Source: Phycisphaerales bacterium (GTDB taxonomy: Bacteria; Planctomycetota; Phycisphaerae; Phycisphaerales; SM1A02). From it: a stretch of DNA of 64,000 nucleotides. Where the stretch lies: contig JAKVBT010000006.1 in the NCBI GenBank assembly GCA_022446905.1, positions 138,144 to 202,143 on the forward strand. Direction: 5' to 3'. The notes beneath the pieces are model-generated. The model saw nothing but the letters and a program-made list of their open reading frames with translations. It was not told where the DNA came from and did no database searches. A program made the position numbers and the translations under genes. Numbering within the stretch: position 1 is the first letter of the stretch; each line of letters opens with the position of its first letter. Positions 37,213 through 46,698 of this stretch are shown here, in pieces.

Positions 37213-38124
37213 TTGATTGAAGCTGACCATCTGACCAGACGTTTTGGCGACCTGATGGCGGTCGAGGATGTGTCTATGGAGATCCCTCGCGGCCAGATTG
37301 CCGGTTTTCTCGGTCCTAATGGGGCTGGAAAGACCACTTGCATGCGCATGCTCTGTGGAGTGCTCTCGCCCACGGGTGGGCGTGCACGAATTGATGGTCA
37401 TGACATGGCAGATCCACAATCGCCTGGTCGGCGTTTGCTGGGTTGGCTTCCAGAGGGTGCTCCGGCTAGGGATGAACTGCGAGTGGCCGAGTATCTGAAG
37501 TATCACGCGGCCCTCTGGGGGGGCGTGCCGGCAGGTCGGATCGGCCAGATGATGGAGCGTTGTGATATCGGGGATGTCCAGGGACGTCTGGTCGGTCAGT
37601 TGTCTCGCGGATACCGCCAGCGCGTGGGGTTGGCTGCAGCCATGCTGCATGATCCACCAGCGTTGATCCTCGATGAGCCAGGAACGGGTCTAGATCCCAT
37701 GCAGCAGCAGACATTTCAGGCTTTGCTCAAAGACCTGTCTGCAGATCGGGCCATTCTCCTTTCCACCCATCAACTCTCAGAAGCAGCAGCAGTCTGTGAT
37801 GTGCTGCATGTGATGGTCGGTGGCCGGATCCAAGCGGCTCGGCGGGTCGATCACGCCGGAGACTCGGGGCAGATCATCGTGGAGGCACGCGGAATTGATC
37901 TAGACGCCTGTCTCAAGACGGTTGGATCCATTCAGGGTGTGCATGTGGAGTCAGTCACACCCCCATGGCAGCAGGCCAAGTGTGAAACTGCAGATCCGGA
38001 GGATGCCATGATGGCTATTGCGGAAGCAGTGGCCACAGCGGGAGGCGTGATCCGCCGACTCGCTATGGAAGAGCATGGCTTGGACCAGTGGGTGCACCAG
38101 GCGCTTGAAGGGCGGCAGTCATGA
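37213..38124 (+). CDS. ABC transporter ATP-binding protein (GldA-like)
   Basis: A 303-residue ABC ATPase. The TTG start at 37213 is supported by GGAG 7 bases upstream. Walker A is GPNGAGKTTC, the signature is QLSRGYRQRVG (SRG variant of SGG), Walker B is ALILDEPGTGLD and the switch is STHQLSEA. Residues 215-303 form the C-terminal extension seen in DrrA/GldA/NatA-type exporters. It overlaps the permease-GldG gene by 4 bp and heads a three-gene cassette. GldA homologues drive gliding or secretion in Bacteroidetes. Here the exported substrate is unknown. Confidence 0.88.
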   Translation: MIEADHLTRRFGDLMAVEDVSMEIPRGQIAGFLGPNGAGKTTCMRMLCGVLSPTGGRARIDGHDMADPQSPGRRLLGWLPEGAPARDELRVAEYLKYHAALWGGVPAGRIGQMMERCDIGDVQGRLVGQLSRGYRQRVGLAAAMLHDPPALILDEPGTGLDPMQQQTFQALLKDLSADRAILLSTHQLSEAAAVCDVLHVMVGGRIQAARRVDHAGDSGQIIVEARGIDLDACLKTVGSIQGVHVESVTPPWQQAKCETADPEDAMMAIAEAVATAGGVIRRLAMEEHGLDQWVHQALEGRQS

Positions 38125-40811
38125 AGGCGGTGTGGGCCATCGCATGGACACAGTGGCGTGCCTTCTACTTGGCCCCAGCCGGGTGGATTGTGCCGGCGCT
38201 TTTTCTTGCGGGTTCAGGCCTGGTCTTTATGCAATCTGTTTTTCGTAGTGGTCAGCCCGCAGAACTCGGACCCGTGTTCGGATTCAATGCCCTCTTTTTG
38301 ATGGTGGCCGCGCCGGCGGTCACGATGGCTGCCATCTGTCAGGAACGACATCGTGGGACACTGGCTTTGGTGCAGTCTTCGCCAGTGGGGCCATGGCGTG
38401 TGGCATGTGGAAAGTGGCTGGGTTGTCTTGGTGTGCTGCTTGTGCTGCTGCTGCCCACACTCATGCAGGTTGGTTTGCTGGAAGTCTTCGGGCGTCCAGA
38501 TATGGGGGCGATCGCGGCTGGATACTTAGGCCTGATCTTGTTGTGTGGCGCGCTGGTTGCTACGGGTCTTGCAGTGTCTGCGGTTGCAGGAAGCCAAGCA
38601 GTGGCTTTTTTGGTGACCTGTCTTGGGTGGATTGGCCTGGCAGTCATTCTGGAGGTTGCGCTGCCCACCGTACTCGGGCCGACATGGCGTGCCGCACTGG
38701 GTGAGGCAGATCCACTGCGACGCTTGCAGGACTTTTCTTCGGGGCTGCTTGACTCAGCCAATGTCATCTACTTCCTATCGATCATTTTCGCCTTTGTTGT
38801 TGGCGCGGCGTTGTTGTTACGCACAGATGGCCGACTGGCAGGGCGTGTGATTTGGTGGGCTGGACTGGTAACAGCGCTGATCGCCGTGAATGTTCTCGTG
38901 ATGTCTCCGTCCTGGCGATGGCGCATTGATGCCACCAAGTCACGGGCCTATTCGCTGAGTCCACGAACGCTGGCCATGATGGAAACGCTTGAAGGGGACT
39001 GGCGGATCACGATGGCGCTTGCAGAAGATCAAAGTGAGCCAGCCATGCTTCGCCAAGTCGACGAGGTGCTTGGCCGCTTTGAGGCAGCGTCGCCATCGAT
39101 CATGGCCCGTCGGATTGATCCGACCCGTCCTGATCAGTTGATGGACTGGGAGGCGTTGCTGCTGGAACTGGACCGGGGCCAAGAAACAGAGTTGGGTGTG
39201 TGGCAGTCAGCTATTGACTCAGCGCGCGCCAGCTTTGCAGATCTCATTGGCTTTGCTGGAGCAGCAGCGGGGCCGTGGCGTGCATTGCAGCGTGACGGCA
39301 TGCGGCCACTCCAATCACAGGCTGCCGCCATGGCGATCCTTGCTGCGCAGGGCGATCAAGTTCTTGACGCGGTGGATGCAGCCTTGGAGACAGCACCACA
39401 TCAGCCACTTGCAGACTTGGAAGCAGCGCGGGCGATTTTGCAACAAGGTCTCTCGTCGTGGGCAGTACAGTTGGATGGGGCCAGTCGCCTGGTGTCGACC
39501 TTCGAAACTGGATTGCCTCCAGGGGCGGATCACCAGGCCTGCCAAGATATGGCGGCACGACTAGCACTCGATGCTGATCGTCTGGCTCGACTGGAGCCGT
39601 TGCCCCGCGCAGCACTGGGTCGACGGTTGGCCGAGGGGGAGGCTGCTGTGGTCTCTGGTCCGATGGGCGCCCATGTCATCCCAGCATCTCAGATTGTGCC
39701 AAGGCGTTTACAAACAGCCCGTGATGGTCAGATCAGCTTTGATCAGCGGTTCCGAGGGGAGCAGATCATCAGTGCGGCCATTCGCAGCCTGCTTGACCAG
39801 GCGCAGCCTCGTGTGGTGTTTGTTCATGACGGTGATGAATCGATGCTTCAAGGGGGGCAGGATCAGATTGACGTCGCTGGTGTGGCCGACATGTTGCGGG
39901 CCTCTCGTATTGCGGTTGATCAGTGGCAACCACACCGTGACCCGCAACCACCAGAATGGAGTCATGGGCCGACCTCATGGGTTGTGGTTCCCCCTATGCG
40001 CCGAAGTGGACCAGGGGGCTCCGCTGGCGAGTCATCGCTCCGGCGTGCCACGCAACGCTTGATTGATCAAGGTGAAGGGGTACTGGTCAACCTCTATCCC
40101 AGTCCAGCGTCAGCCTTGGGGCAACCTGATCCATGGGCAACGATGCTGGCAGCCTATGGCATTGAAGTAGACACGGCACAGGTCCTGTTGCGTGATGTGC
40201 CTGAGATTGATGCGCCATTGTCGGCCATGGAATTGGCCGACTTTCCTGAGGACCATGCAGTGGCAGCTGCAATGCACGGGCAATCCCTTTTGCTTCCATT
40301 GGCGATGCCTATGAGTGTCGTGCCGGCACAGGGTGCAACCCCATTGGCACAGGTTGCGGCGACACCAGACCTGTGGATTGAGCCGAATTGGCGGGCTTTG
40401 GTCAGTGTCGATCCTCGTCTTCGCCGACGTGTTCCTACCTTTGATGCGGCCAAGGTGCCCAGTGGCCCAGTCACTGTGATGGCAGCTACGAAGACGCATG
40501 CTGGTGGTCGACTTCTGGTCGTTGGTAGTGGTAATTGGCTTCGTACAGCGGTGGCCGACGCCGCTGTAGCCGCCGGAGGTGACCGTGTGGCATTGGCCCA
40601 CCCAGGAAATCATGAGTTGATGATGGTTGCGACGAGTTGGTTGGCAGGCCTGGACGATCGGCTGGCACGCGGGGCACTGAGTCAAGAAGTGGGGCGAATT
40701 GGCAGTCTGTCAGGCAGTGTGCGACAAGGATGGGGCTGGGTGCTCCTTGGTGGGTGGCCTGCGGCGTCTTTGGCGCTTGGCTGGGCTGTGTGGTTCAGGA
40801 GGCGTGCCTGA
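38121..40811 (+). CDS. ABC-2 permease fused to a GldG-like auxiliary domain
   Basis: An 896-residue fusion. Residues 1-260 hold about six membrane segments of an ABC-2 permease (GldF-like), containing ICQERHRGTLALVQSSPVG. After NVLVMSPSWRWRIDATKSR, residues 270-860 make a large extracytoplasmic GldG/ABC_transp_aux-type domain that begins with the characteristic RAYSLSPRTLAMMETLEG. A final membrane helix (WVLLGGWPAASLALGWAVWF) ends the chain. In Bacteroidetes GldF and GldG are separate proteins, so here they are one polypeptide. It overlaps the ATPase gene by 4 bp and the DUF4340 gene by 1 bp (TGATG). Confidence 0.85.
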   Translation: MKAVWAIAWTQWRAFYLAPAGWIVPALFLAGSGLVFMQSVFRSGQPAELGPVFGFNALFLMVAAPAVTMAAICQERHRGTLALVQSSPVGPWRVACGKWLGCLGVLLVLLLPTLMQVGLLEVFGRPDMGAIAAGYLGLILLCGALVATGLAVSAVAGSQAVAFLVTCLGWIGLAVILEVALPTVLGPTWRAALGEADPLRRLQDFSSGLLDSANVIYFLSIIFAFVVGAALLLRTDGRLAGRVIWWAGLVTALIAVNVLVMSPSWRWRIDATKSRAYSLSPRTLAMMETLEGDWRITMALAEDQSEPAMLRQVDEVLGRFEAASPSIMARRIDPTRPDQLMDWEALLLELDRGQETELGVWQSAIDSARASFADLIGFAGAAAGPWRALQRDGMRPLQSQAAAMAILAAQGDQVLDAVDAALETAPHQPLADLEAARAILQQGLSSWAVQLDGASRLVSTFETGLPPGADHQACQDMAARLALDADRLARLEPLPRAALGRRLAEGEAAVVSGPMGAHVIPASQIVPRRLQTARDGQISFDQRFRGEQIISAAIRSLLDQAQPRVVFVHDGDESMLQGGQDQIDVAGVADMLRASRIAVDQWQPHRDPQPPEWSHGPTSWVVVPPMRRSGPGGSAGESSLRRATQRLIDQGEGVLVNLYPSPASALGQPDPWATMLAAYGIEVDTAQVLLRDVPEIDAPLSAMELADFPEDHAVAAAMHGQSLLLPLAMPMSVVPAQGATPLAQVAATPDLWIEPNWRALVSVDPRLRRRVPTFDAAKVPSGPVTVMAATKTHAGGRLLVVGSGNWLRTAVADAAVAAGGDRVALAHPGNHELMMVATSWLAGLDDRLARGALSQEVGRIGSLSGSVRQGWGWVLLGGWPAASLALGWAVWFRRRA

Positions 40812-42160
40812 TGCGGGTCTCCCAAATTCTGTGGATGTGGGTCGTGGCGTTACTGCTTGGTGTGGCCGCTTGGCAGTGGGGTCCGTCTTGGACGTCAGGT
40901 CAATCGAACGTTCAGACGATTAGCTTTGTGGGTTCAGATCTCTCACATGTTGCGGAAGTCACTGCCTTGGTGTTGGAACGTGATGGTGAGCATTGGCGTT
41001 TTGAGCGTGAAGCTGACGGATGGTGGCAGGTAGAGCCATTTCAGCATCGCATGCATGCGGATTTGCTCATGAACTTGGCCGCAGTGGCATTGGAGATTGA
41101 AGTCTTCGATGTGGCAGATGACCGAGTCGATGTTGATCCTGCCCGCTTAGGGCTCGACCCGCCGCTGGCCGCGCTGACCCTGTCAACTCCAGACACCAGC
41201 ACCACACTTCATTTAGGTCGTCGTGGGCTCGCGGGTCGTGCCTGGGCAAAGCGGGGACATGAGGGGCCTGTCTTTGTAGTCGATTCAACCTTGCATGATG
41301 CATTGCTGTTGGAACACCCAGCGTCGTGGCGTGACCTGCGGTTCTATCCCGGTCTGTCAGTTGATGCGACACGCCTTGAACGCACGGTTCAGGGGGAGTC
41401 GATGGTGTTGGAAAGACAAGGTCGTGATTGGCAGATCACCGCACCGATCAACACGCGGGCGGATGCTGAGGCGACATCAGAACATCTTGTGGCATTGGCT
41501 TCCGCGTCCGGTGAGACCGTGTTGATGGATCAGCCTGATGATCCCGCTGCTTTTGGATTGGATCCTGCTGTTGCCCGAATTGAAGTCACCACTGTTGATG
41601 GCACTCGGACCTTATTGGTGGGGGATGTCATTGCGGGATCTGATCAGGCGCGATATGCCATGGTGGAGGGCGCACCATCCGTGGTACGCATGGGAGCGCG
41701 TGATGTTGCGCGTCTTCTGGGTGATCCCATGGGCCTCGTTGAGCGATCTGGGACTGATGTCACTCCGATGGATGTGCACCAAATTACGATTGCGCAGGAT
41801 GGCAAGCAACTGGTGCTGGAACGCTCACTCGATCGTTGGCTGGCTGGCGATCTGGATGGGGCGGTGGCGTCAACGGATGTGGTCGACAGTCTTCTTGGTT
41901 TGCTGACTCAGTCACTGGCGACTGAACTGCTCCTGGTCAAGCAGTACCCCAGCGACTTGGAGGTGGCCGTCATCACCCTGAGTGATCGCAAAGGTGGGCC
42001 TATTGATACCGTGCGGCTACTTCGTGAACTTCCTCCCCCAGACGGGCAAGGCCGTTGGGCGATGGAGAATGGAGATGGTGTGTTGCGGGTGCTGCCGGAG
42101 GGGACTCAGTGGCCGCTGTCGCCGGAATCCTTTGGGTTGCTCACTGGTTCGACCAGATAG
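40811..42160 (+). CDS. DUF4340-domain membrane-anchored protein
   Basis: A 449-residue protein that starts at ATG 40811, within the TGATG junction after the permease stop. The N-terminal helix (LWMWVVALLLGVAAWQW) anchors a large outer domain. The repeated pattern 'LERDGEHWRFER..DGWWQVEPF' and 'GLDPPLAALTLSTPD' near 45-130, then LERQGRDWQITAPINTRAD and FGLDPAVARIEVTTVDG near 195-270, marks two DUF4340 units. DUF4340 genes often follow GldG-type genes, and this one completes the cassette. The role is presumably structural or substrate handling for the ABC complex. Its last 55 bp overlap the convergent ribD gene. Confidence 0.82.
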   Translation: MRVSQILWMWVVALLLGVAAWQWGPSWTSGQSNVQTISFVGSDLSHVAEVTALVLERDGEHWRFEREADGWWQVEPFQHRMHADLLMNLAAVALEIEVFDVADDRVDVDPARLGLDPPLAALTLSTPDTSTTLHLGRRGLAGRAWAKRGHEGPVFVVDSTLHDALLLEHPASWRDLRFYPGLSVDATRLERTVQGESMVLERQGRDWQITAPINTRADAEATSEHLVALASASGETVLMDQPDDPAAFGLDPAVARIEVTTVDGTRTLLVGDVIAGSDQARYAMVEGAPSVVRMGARDVARLLGDPMGLVERSGTDVTPMDVHQITIAQDGKQLVLERSLDRWLAGDLDGAVASTDVVDSLLGLLTQSLATELLLVKQYPSDLEVAVITLSDRKGGPIDTVRLLRELPPPDGQGRWAMENGDGVLRVLPEGTQWPLSPESFGLLTGSTR

Positions 42161-43269
42161 CGAAGGAGCACATCATCATCGCGGCGATGCATTGAGCACA
42201 ATTCAAGTCGGGTAGCTTGGATCACGCGCAGTGGTGAGCGTCCTCGGAGTGGTGGGATGGCCTCTTGGTCACCCATGAGCAGTGGGGAAGCAAAGACAGC
42301 CAATTCACGAACCAGATCTTCCTTGACCAGGTAGCGCATGAGTCCCGGTCCACACTCCACCATCACATTGGTGAGATCGTGACGTGCGGCAAGCGTCTTG
42401 AGTGCTGGCCGAAGTGGAACGACGTCCTGTTCAGCTGCTTGTGTGAGCACCTCGACGCCACGCGACTCCAATGCGGCACGGCGTGAGGTATCCGCGGTGG
42501 GACTGGCAACAACTGAGAGCGGTGCATCAGGCAGGGTGTCAATCAGATTGCTATCGAGAGGAAGTTGGAGATCGGGATCAATGACGATGCGACGAGCTGA
42601 ACGACGAAGTCGAACATGTCTGGCCGTCAATTGTGGGTCGTCAGCAAGCACAGTGCCAATGCCTGTCATGATGGCGTCCACGCGTCCGCGATGACGATGT
42701 ACCAAAGCGCGACTTCGACCTGACGAAATCCACTGGCTGTCACCTGTTCGCGTGGCAATCGCTCCATCAAGCGTCTGTGCCCATTTGGCGATCAGCCAGG
42801 GCAGGCCGGTATCTAGCCGATAGCGGAAAGGCGCGGTGAGTAGATCGCTAGCACGATGATTCACTAAATCAACCCGAATGTTCGCCTGCTCAAGTGCGGC
42901 GACCCCGTCACCTGACAGTACATGCGAATCGAGGCATCCCACAACCACCCGTGCAATCCCTGCATCGACAATGGCTGAGGTACAGGGTGGAGTGCGGCCT
43001 GTGTGGTGGCATGGCTCTAGTGTGACATACAGCGTGCCCCCTCTTGCACGATCGCCCGCTTGCTGCAAGGCATTGACTTCTGCATGGGGGCCACCGCATT
43101 CTCGATGAAAGCCGGCAGATAGAAAGGCGCCATCTGCATCGAGCACAATGCACCCAACAAGCGGGTTGGGGGCAACATGACCGTATCCACGCACCGCCAA
43201 GGCCGCTGCTCGATCAAGCCAGAAGCGATCGAGGGTCGGCACACGGGGCGGTGTCTGAAGTGGACTCAC
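42106..43269 (-). CDS. ribD: Bifunctional riboflavin deaminase/reductase RibD
   Basis: A 387-residue bifunctional enzyme of riboflavin synthesis starting at GTG 43269, which overlaps the fusA stop by 4 bp (GTGA). The N-terminal deaminase has the zinc motif [10 protein letters not shown] and [22 protein letters not shown] is the family opening. The C-terminal reductase has [43 protein letters not shown] and [14 protein letters not shown], which bind NADPH and substrate. The 55-bp tail overlap with the DUF4340 gene is longer than usual. The extension after about residue 365 ([14 protein letters not shown]) is not a known conserved part. Confidence 0.93.
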   Translation of the reverse strand: MSPLQTPPRVPTLDRFWLDRAAALAVRGYGHVAPNPLVGCIVLDADGAFLSAGFHRECGGPHAEVNALQQAGDRARGGTLYVTLEPCHHTGRTPPCTSAIVDAGIARVVVGCLDSHVLSGDGVAALEQANIRVDLVNHRASDLLTAPFRYRLDTGLPWLIAKWAQTLDGAIATRTGDSQWISSGRSRALVHRHRGRVDAIMTGIGTVLADDPQLTARHVRLRRSARRIVIDPDLQLPLDSNLIDTLPDAPLSVVASPTADTSRRAALESRGVEVLTQAAEQDVVPLRPALKTLAARHDLTNVMVECGPGLMRYLVKEDLVRELAVFASPLLMGDQEAIPPLRGRSPLRVIQATRLELCSMHRRDDDVLLRYLVEPVSNPKDSGDSGH

Positions 43270-45380
43270 GAGTGCTGCAAAACCTCGTCACTGAGATTGG
43301 TGGGCATGACACGATATTCGGCGGGCTCCATAGTGGAACTCGCTCGGCCCTGGGTCATACCACGAAGCACAGTGGTGTATCCAAACATTTCCGAAAGGGG
43401 AACTTCGCACGTGATGATGCGGGCATTCCCGCGCATTTCAGATTCCACCACGTGTCCACGACGGCTCGAGATGTCGCCGGTGACAGAACCAAAGAAGTCC
43501 TCAGGGGTCGTAATGGTCACGAGCATAATTGGCTCAAGCAGTGCCAGACCAGCCTGCGTGCACGCCTGTCGGAATGCCAGACTTCCGGCTTGTTCAAATG
43601 CGACCTGACTGGAATCGACATCGTGATAGGAGCCATCAACCAGTTCGACCATGACATTGACCATCGGATAGCCACCAAGGATTCCAGACATCGCAGCGCT
43701 GCGGGCACCAGATTCCACTGAGGGAATGTACTCGCGGGGAATCGCACCTTGGGTGATCGAATCCTTGAAGGCCATGCCATCCTTGTACTTGAGTTCCATG
43801 TCGATGGCTTCTGCTTCAGTACAGGGACGGACATTGACGATGGCATCGCCATACTGACCACGGCCACCAGTCTGCTTGACAAACTTGCCGCGGACACCTT
43901 CGGCCGGACCAACGATGGTCTCGCGGTACGACACCCGTGGTGTACCGATATTGACGCCGATGTTGAGATCGCGCACCAACTTGTTTTTGACGATCTCAAG
44001 GTGGAGTTCGCCCATGCCTGAGATGATGGTCTCGCCGGTTTCCTCGTTGTATCGGGCACGGAAGGAGGGATCCTCGCGTGTGATCGTGCTTAGCGCTTCA
44101 GACAACTTCTTTTTGTCTTCAGTCGTCTTGGGTTCAATGGACATGGAGATCACCGGCTCTGGGAACTCCATGCGTTCCAGCACGATGGGATCATTGGTGT
44201 CGCACAGAGTGTCACCAGTCATACTGTTCTTCAGTCCGATCAAAGCGACAATCATGCCAGCTTCGGCCTGATCCAGTGCCTCGCGATCCTTGGCATGCAT
44301 CTCGTAGATGCGGGAGATATTTTCCTTGCGGCCATTGCCGGGATTGAGCACCCGAGAACCCTTCGGGAGCACGCCGGAATAGATGCGTGCATATGTCAAG
44401 TCGCCGTGCGTATCAGCGACCACTTTGAACACCAATGCAGAGAAGGGTTCATCCACACTGCTCTGTCGATTCATTTTCTTGTCGTCATCACGAGGGTCAC
44501 AGCCCTCGACCGCCGGGACCTCGGTGGGGTCCGGCAGGTAATCAATGACCGCATTGAGTAGTCGCTGAATGCCAATATTGCGTAGCGCAGCGCCGCACAG
44601 CGTTGGTACACAGGCGTGGCTAAGTGTGCCCTTCCGAATGGCAGCCATAATCTCATCTGAAGTGATGGAGTGCTCATCTTCGATGTACTTCTCGGTGAGC
44701 GTGTCGTCGAGCTCAGCTGCTTTCTCGATCAGATCGTGTCGCCAGAGTTCTGCCATATCCTGCATATCTTCTGGGATGTCACGCTGTTCAACGACGGCAC
44801 CAAGTTCTCCACTGTCGAAGTAGTAGGCCTTCATTTCGATCAGATCAACAAGCCCCTCAAAAGTGTCGCCGTCACCGATGGGAATTTGCAGCGCGATTGG
44901 ATTGGCTCCAAGGCGTTCTCGGATGGTGTTAAATGAGAACTCAAAGTTGGCGCCGATCTTGTCCATCTTGTTGATGAAGCACATGCGAGGCACGTTGTAT
45001 CGCTCAGCCTGTCGCCAGACGGTCTCACTCTGAGCTTCCACACCTTCCTTGGCATCAAAGACGGCAACAGCACCATCAAGCACACGCATGGATCGCTCGA
45101 CTTCAATCGTGAAGTCAACGTGTCCTGGGGTGTCAATCAGATTGACGGTGTATGTCTTGCCATGGTGATCCCAGGGGCAGGTGGTTGCGGCCGACTGAAT
45201 GGTGATGCCACGCTGCTGTTCTTCCTCAAGGAAGTCCATCGTGGCAGTGCCTTCGTGCACTTCACCGAGCTTGTAGTTCTTGCCGGTGTAATACAGGACG
45301 CGTTCAGTAACGGTGGTCTTGCCCGCGTCGATGTGGGCGCAAATGCCGATGTTGCGTACGAGTGTCAGATCGGTAGCCAT
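43266..45380 (-). CDS. fusA: Translation elongation factor G
   Basis: ATG 45380 gives 704 residues, the usual EF-G size. The frame stays open upstream to 45581, but those 67 codons are low in complexity and not EF-G-like. The sequence starts [23 protein letters not shown] (G1). [13 protein letters not shown] and [21 protein letters not shown] (G3), then [10 protein letters not shown] (G4) follow. Domain IV with VNVRP and [21 protein letters not shown], and domain V with [10 protein letters not shown], are intact. It translocates tRNA-mRNA on the ribosome. It is translationally coupled to ribD. Confidence 0.96.
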   Translation of the reverse strand: MATDLTLVRNIGICAHIDAGKTTVTERVLYYTGKNYKLGEVHEGTATMDFLEEEQQRGITIQSAATTCPWDHHGKTYTVNLIDTPGHVDFTIEVERSMRVLDGAVAVFDAKEGVEAQSETVWRQAERYNVPRMCFINKMDKIGANFEFSFNTIRERLGANPIALQIPIGDGDTFEGLVDLIEMKAYYFDSGELGAVVEQRDIPEDMQDMAELWRHDLIEKAAELDDTLTEKYIEDEHSITSDEIMAAIRKGTLSHACVPTLCGAALRNIGIQRLLNAVIDYLPDPTEVPAVEGCDPRDDDKKMNRQSSVDEPFSALVFKVVADTHGDLTYARIYSGVLPKGSRVLNPGNGRKENISRIYEMHAKDREALDQAEAGMIVALIGLKNSMTGDTLCDTNDPIVLERMEFPEPVISMSIEPKTTEDKKKLSEALSTITREDPSFRARYNEETGETIISGMGELHLEIVKNKLVRDLNIGVNIGTPRVSYRETIVGPAEGVRGKFVKQTGGRGQYGDAIVNVRPCTEAEAIDMELKYKDGMAFKDSITQGAIPREYIPSVESGARSAAMSGILGGYPMVNVMVELVDGSYHDVDSSQVAFEQAGSLAFRQACTQAGLALLEPIMLVTITTPEDFFGSVTGDISSRRGHVVESEMRGNARIITCEVPLSEMFGYTTVLRGMTQGRASSTMEPAEYRVMPTNLSDEVLQHS

Positions 45381-45703
45381 TGGTCTGCTCTCTAGGTCAC
45401 CCGCATCATTCTGCGGGTTGATTGGGAGGGCGGTGCCCTCTGGAAGGGGTGATCGATCCGATGCCACTGCATCGGTGTCGTCGTCAAATTGGTCGGTGGC
45501 TGCCAGAGGCAGCTGGGGCTGAGGCCCGGCATCACGCCGGACAGGAGTCTCAGCGAGGCCGGGCGTCGTCGTCCTCTTCATTTGGCATGGTGGGGTCCTC
45601 CCGACGCGTTCCGGTCTTGATTGGTTGTGCGATCACCGTCGATCGCACGAACGAGGAATTGTATCTTGAGCCGCTTCGAGAACCAAGCGTGCTATCGGCA
45701 AAT
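45381..45703 (-). other. Leader region upstream of fusA (no supported gene)
   Basis: About 320 bp between the RNase HII-like gene and the preferred fusA start. It contains three small perfect stem-loops: 45399-45418 (ACCCGCA/TGCGGGT), 45499-45513 (GCTGCC/GGCAGC) and 45526-45540 (CCGGC/GCCGG). The fusA frame is open through most of it, and other frames hold only short Asp/Arg-rich ORFs. It may be a structured 5' leader. Confidence 0.4.
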
Positions 45704-46681
45704 TCAACAGGATCGCACCAGATCCTGGACGGTGATACCAGTGGTTTCGATGACCGGTTCGATTTCTCGGAGGTATCGTCGGCCATCCTGAACGTATCCA
45801 GCGGTTGGGGCGAGGTCTGGAAGATGACTCATAAAGAAGCGGTTGAGGCGAAGCATGAGCAGTTCCCGTGCATACTTGGCGGTCATCGAGGCCAAGGCCA
45901 CAGGCAGGTGCCGCTGGTCTGCTTGCGCCTCAAATCGAAGTTCCAGTGGCCCCCGACCCTGAAGCGAGAGGATGTAATGGCTGGCCTCAGGTGTTTCGGT
46001 CATCACCCGCCGATTGGCTGATGGCCATGCAATACCCAGATCCTCAAGATAGCGCATGCGTCCACCTTGACGGTCAATGGCCAGGATGAGTGGTCTTCCA
46101 TCCGCACGAATCCAGCAGCGTTCGATCAGGGCCAAGATCTGCTCCCAGTTGACGATGGCTTTGGATCCTGCGGTCTCCACTCGCTGGTTGAATTCTGCGG
46201 CTCCAATGGCGCGACCACCAACCCAGACACATCGCATCTGAGCATCGTCAAAACAACGACATAGGCGGTTGCGGTCAATGCGCAGTTGTTCAACAGTGCG
46301 GCCGAGCGGGAGATCGGTGGTCGAGTTGTACCACTGGCCGTGAATTGGCTCGATGCCCAGTGTGTCCAGTAGGTGCTGGTCATCAAGCGCATCAAGCCAG
46401 TGCCCGTTTTCTTCGATCGTTGATGCGAACGTCAGTACCCCGCGTTCGAGCCAAGTCAGCGGATGAGCTTTGCCGTGTGATCCCTTGAGTTTCTTGGAGT
46501 CATTGACGGCGATGCGATCACGAGTGTCCCGGCGGCCTCTGACCACAACTCGATCCAAAGTCTGCCAGAGACATGGGAGGGCGCCATCAGCAAGATCGGG
46601 AATCTCAAAGACAGCAACACCAGCGCACAGGGGCCCAAACATGGGTCCATAGCCGGCTTCGTCAATGCCTCCGTAGAGCAT
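45704..46681 (-). CDS. RNase HII-like protein with altered substrate motif
   Basis: A 325-residue protein whose opening GGIDEAGYGPMFGPLCAG matches RNase HII (usually GIDEAGRGP). Asp7 and Glu8, the first catalytic acidic pair, are present. NDSKKLK matches the second conserved block. ILAIDRQGG offers a later acidic residue, and ASMTAKYARELLM aligns with the ASIxAKVxRD block. The Arg of the GRG motif that reads the RNA-DNA junction is Tyr11. The protein is longer than typical RNase HII (about 200-230 residues), with an added middle segment. It may degrade RNA:DNA hybrids with changed specificity, or may be a paralogue. Confidence 0.72.
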   Translation of the reverse strand: MLYGGIDEAGYGPMFGPLCAGVAVFEIPDLADGALPCLWQTLDRVVVRGRRDTRDRIAVNDSKKLKGSHGKAHPLTWLERGVLTFASTIEENGHWLDALDDQHLLDTLGIEPIHGQWYNSTTDLPLGRTVEQLRIDRNRLCRCFDDAQMRCVWVGGRAIGAAEFNQRVETAGSKAIVNWEQILALIERCWIRADGRPLILAIDRQGGRMRYLEDLGIAWPSANRRVMTETPEASHYILSLQGRGPLELRFEAQADQRHLPVALASMTAKYARELLMLRLNRFFMSHLPDLAPTAGYVQDGRRYLREIEPVIETTGITVQDLVRSC

Positions 46682-46698
46682 GAACGGAATGGTATCGA

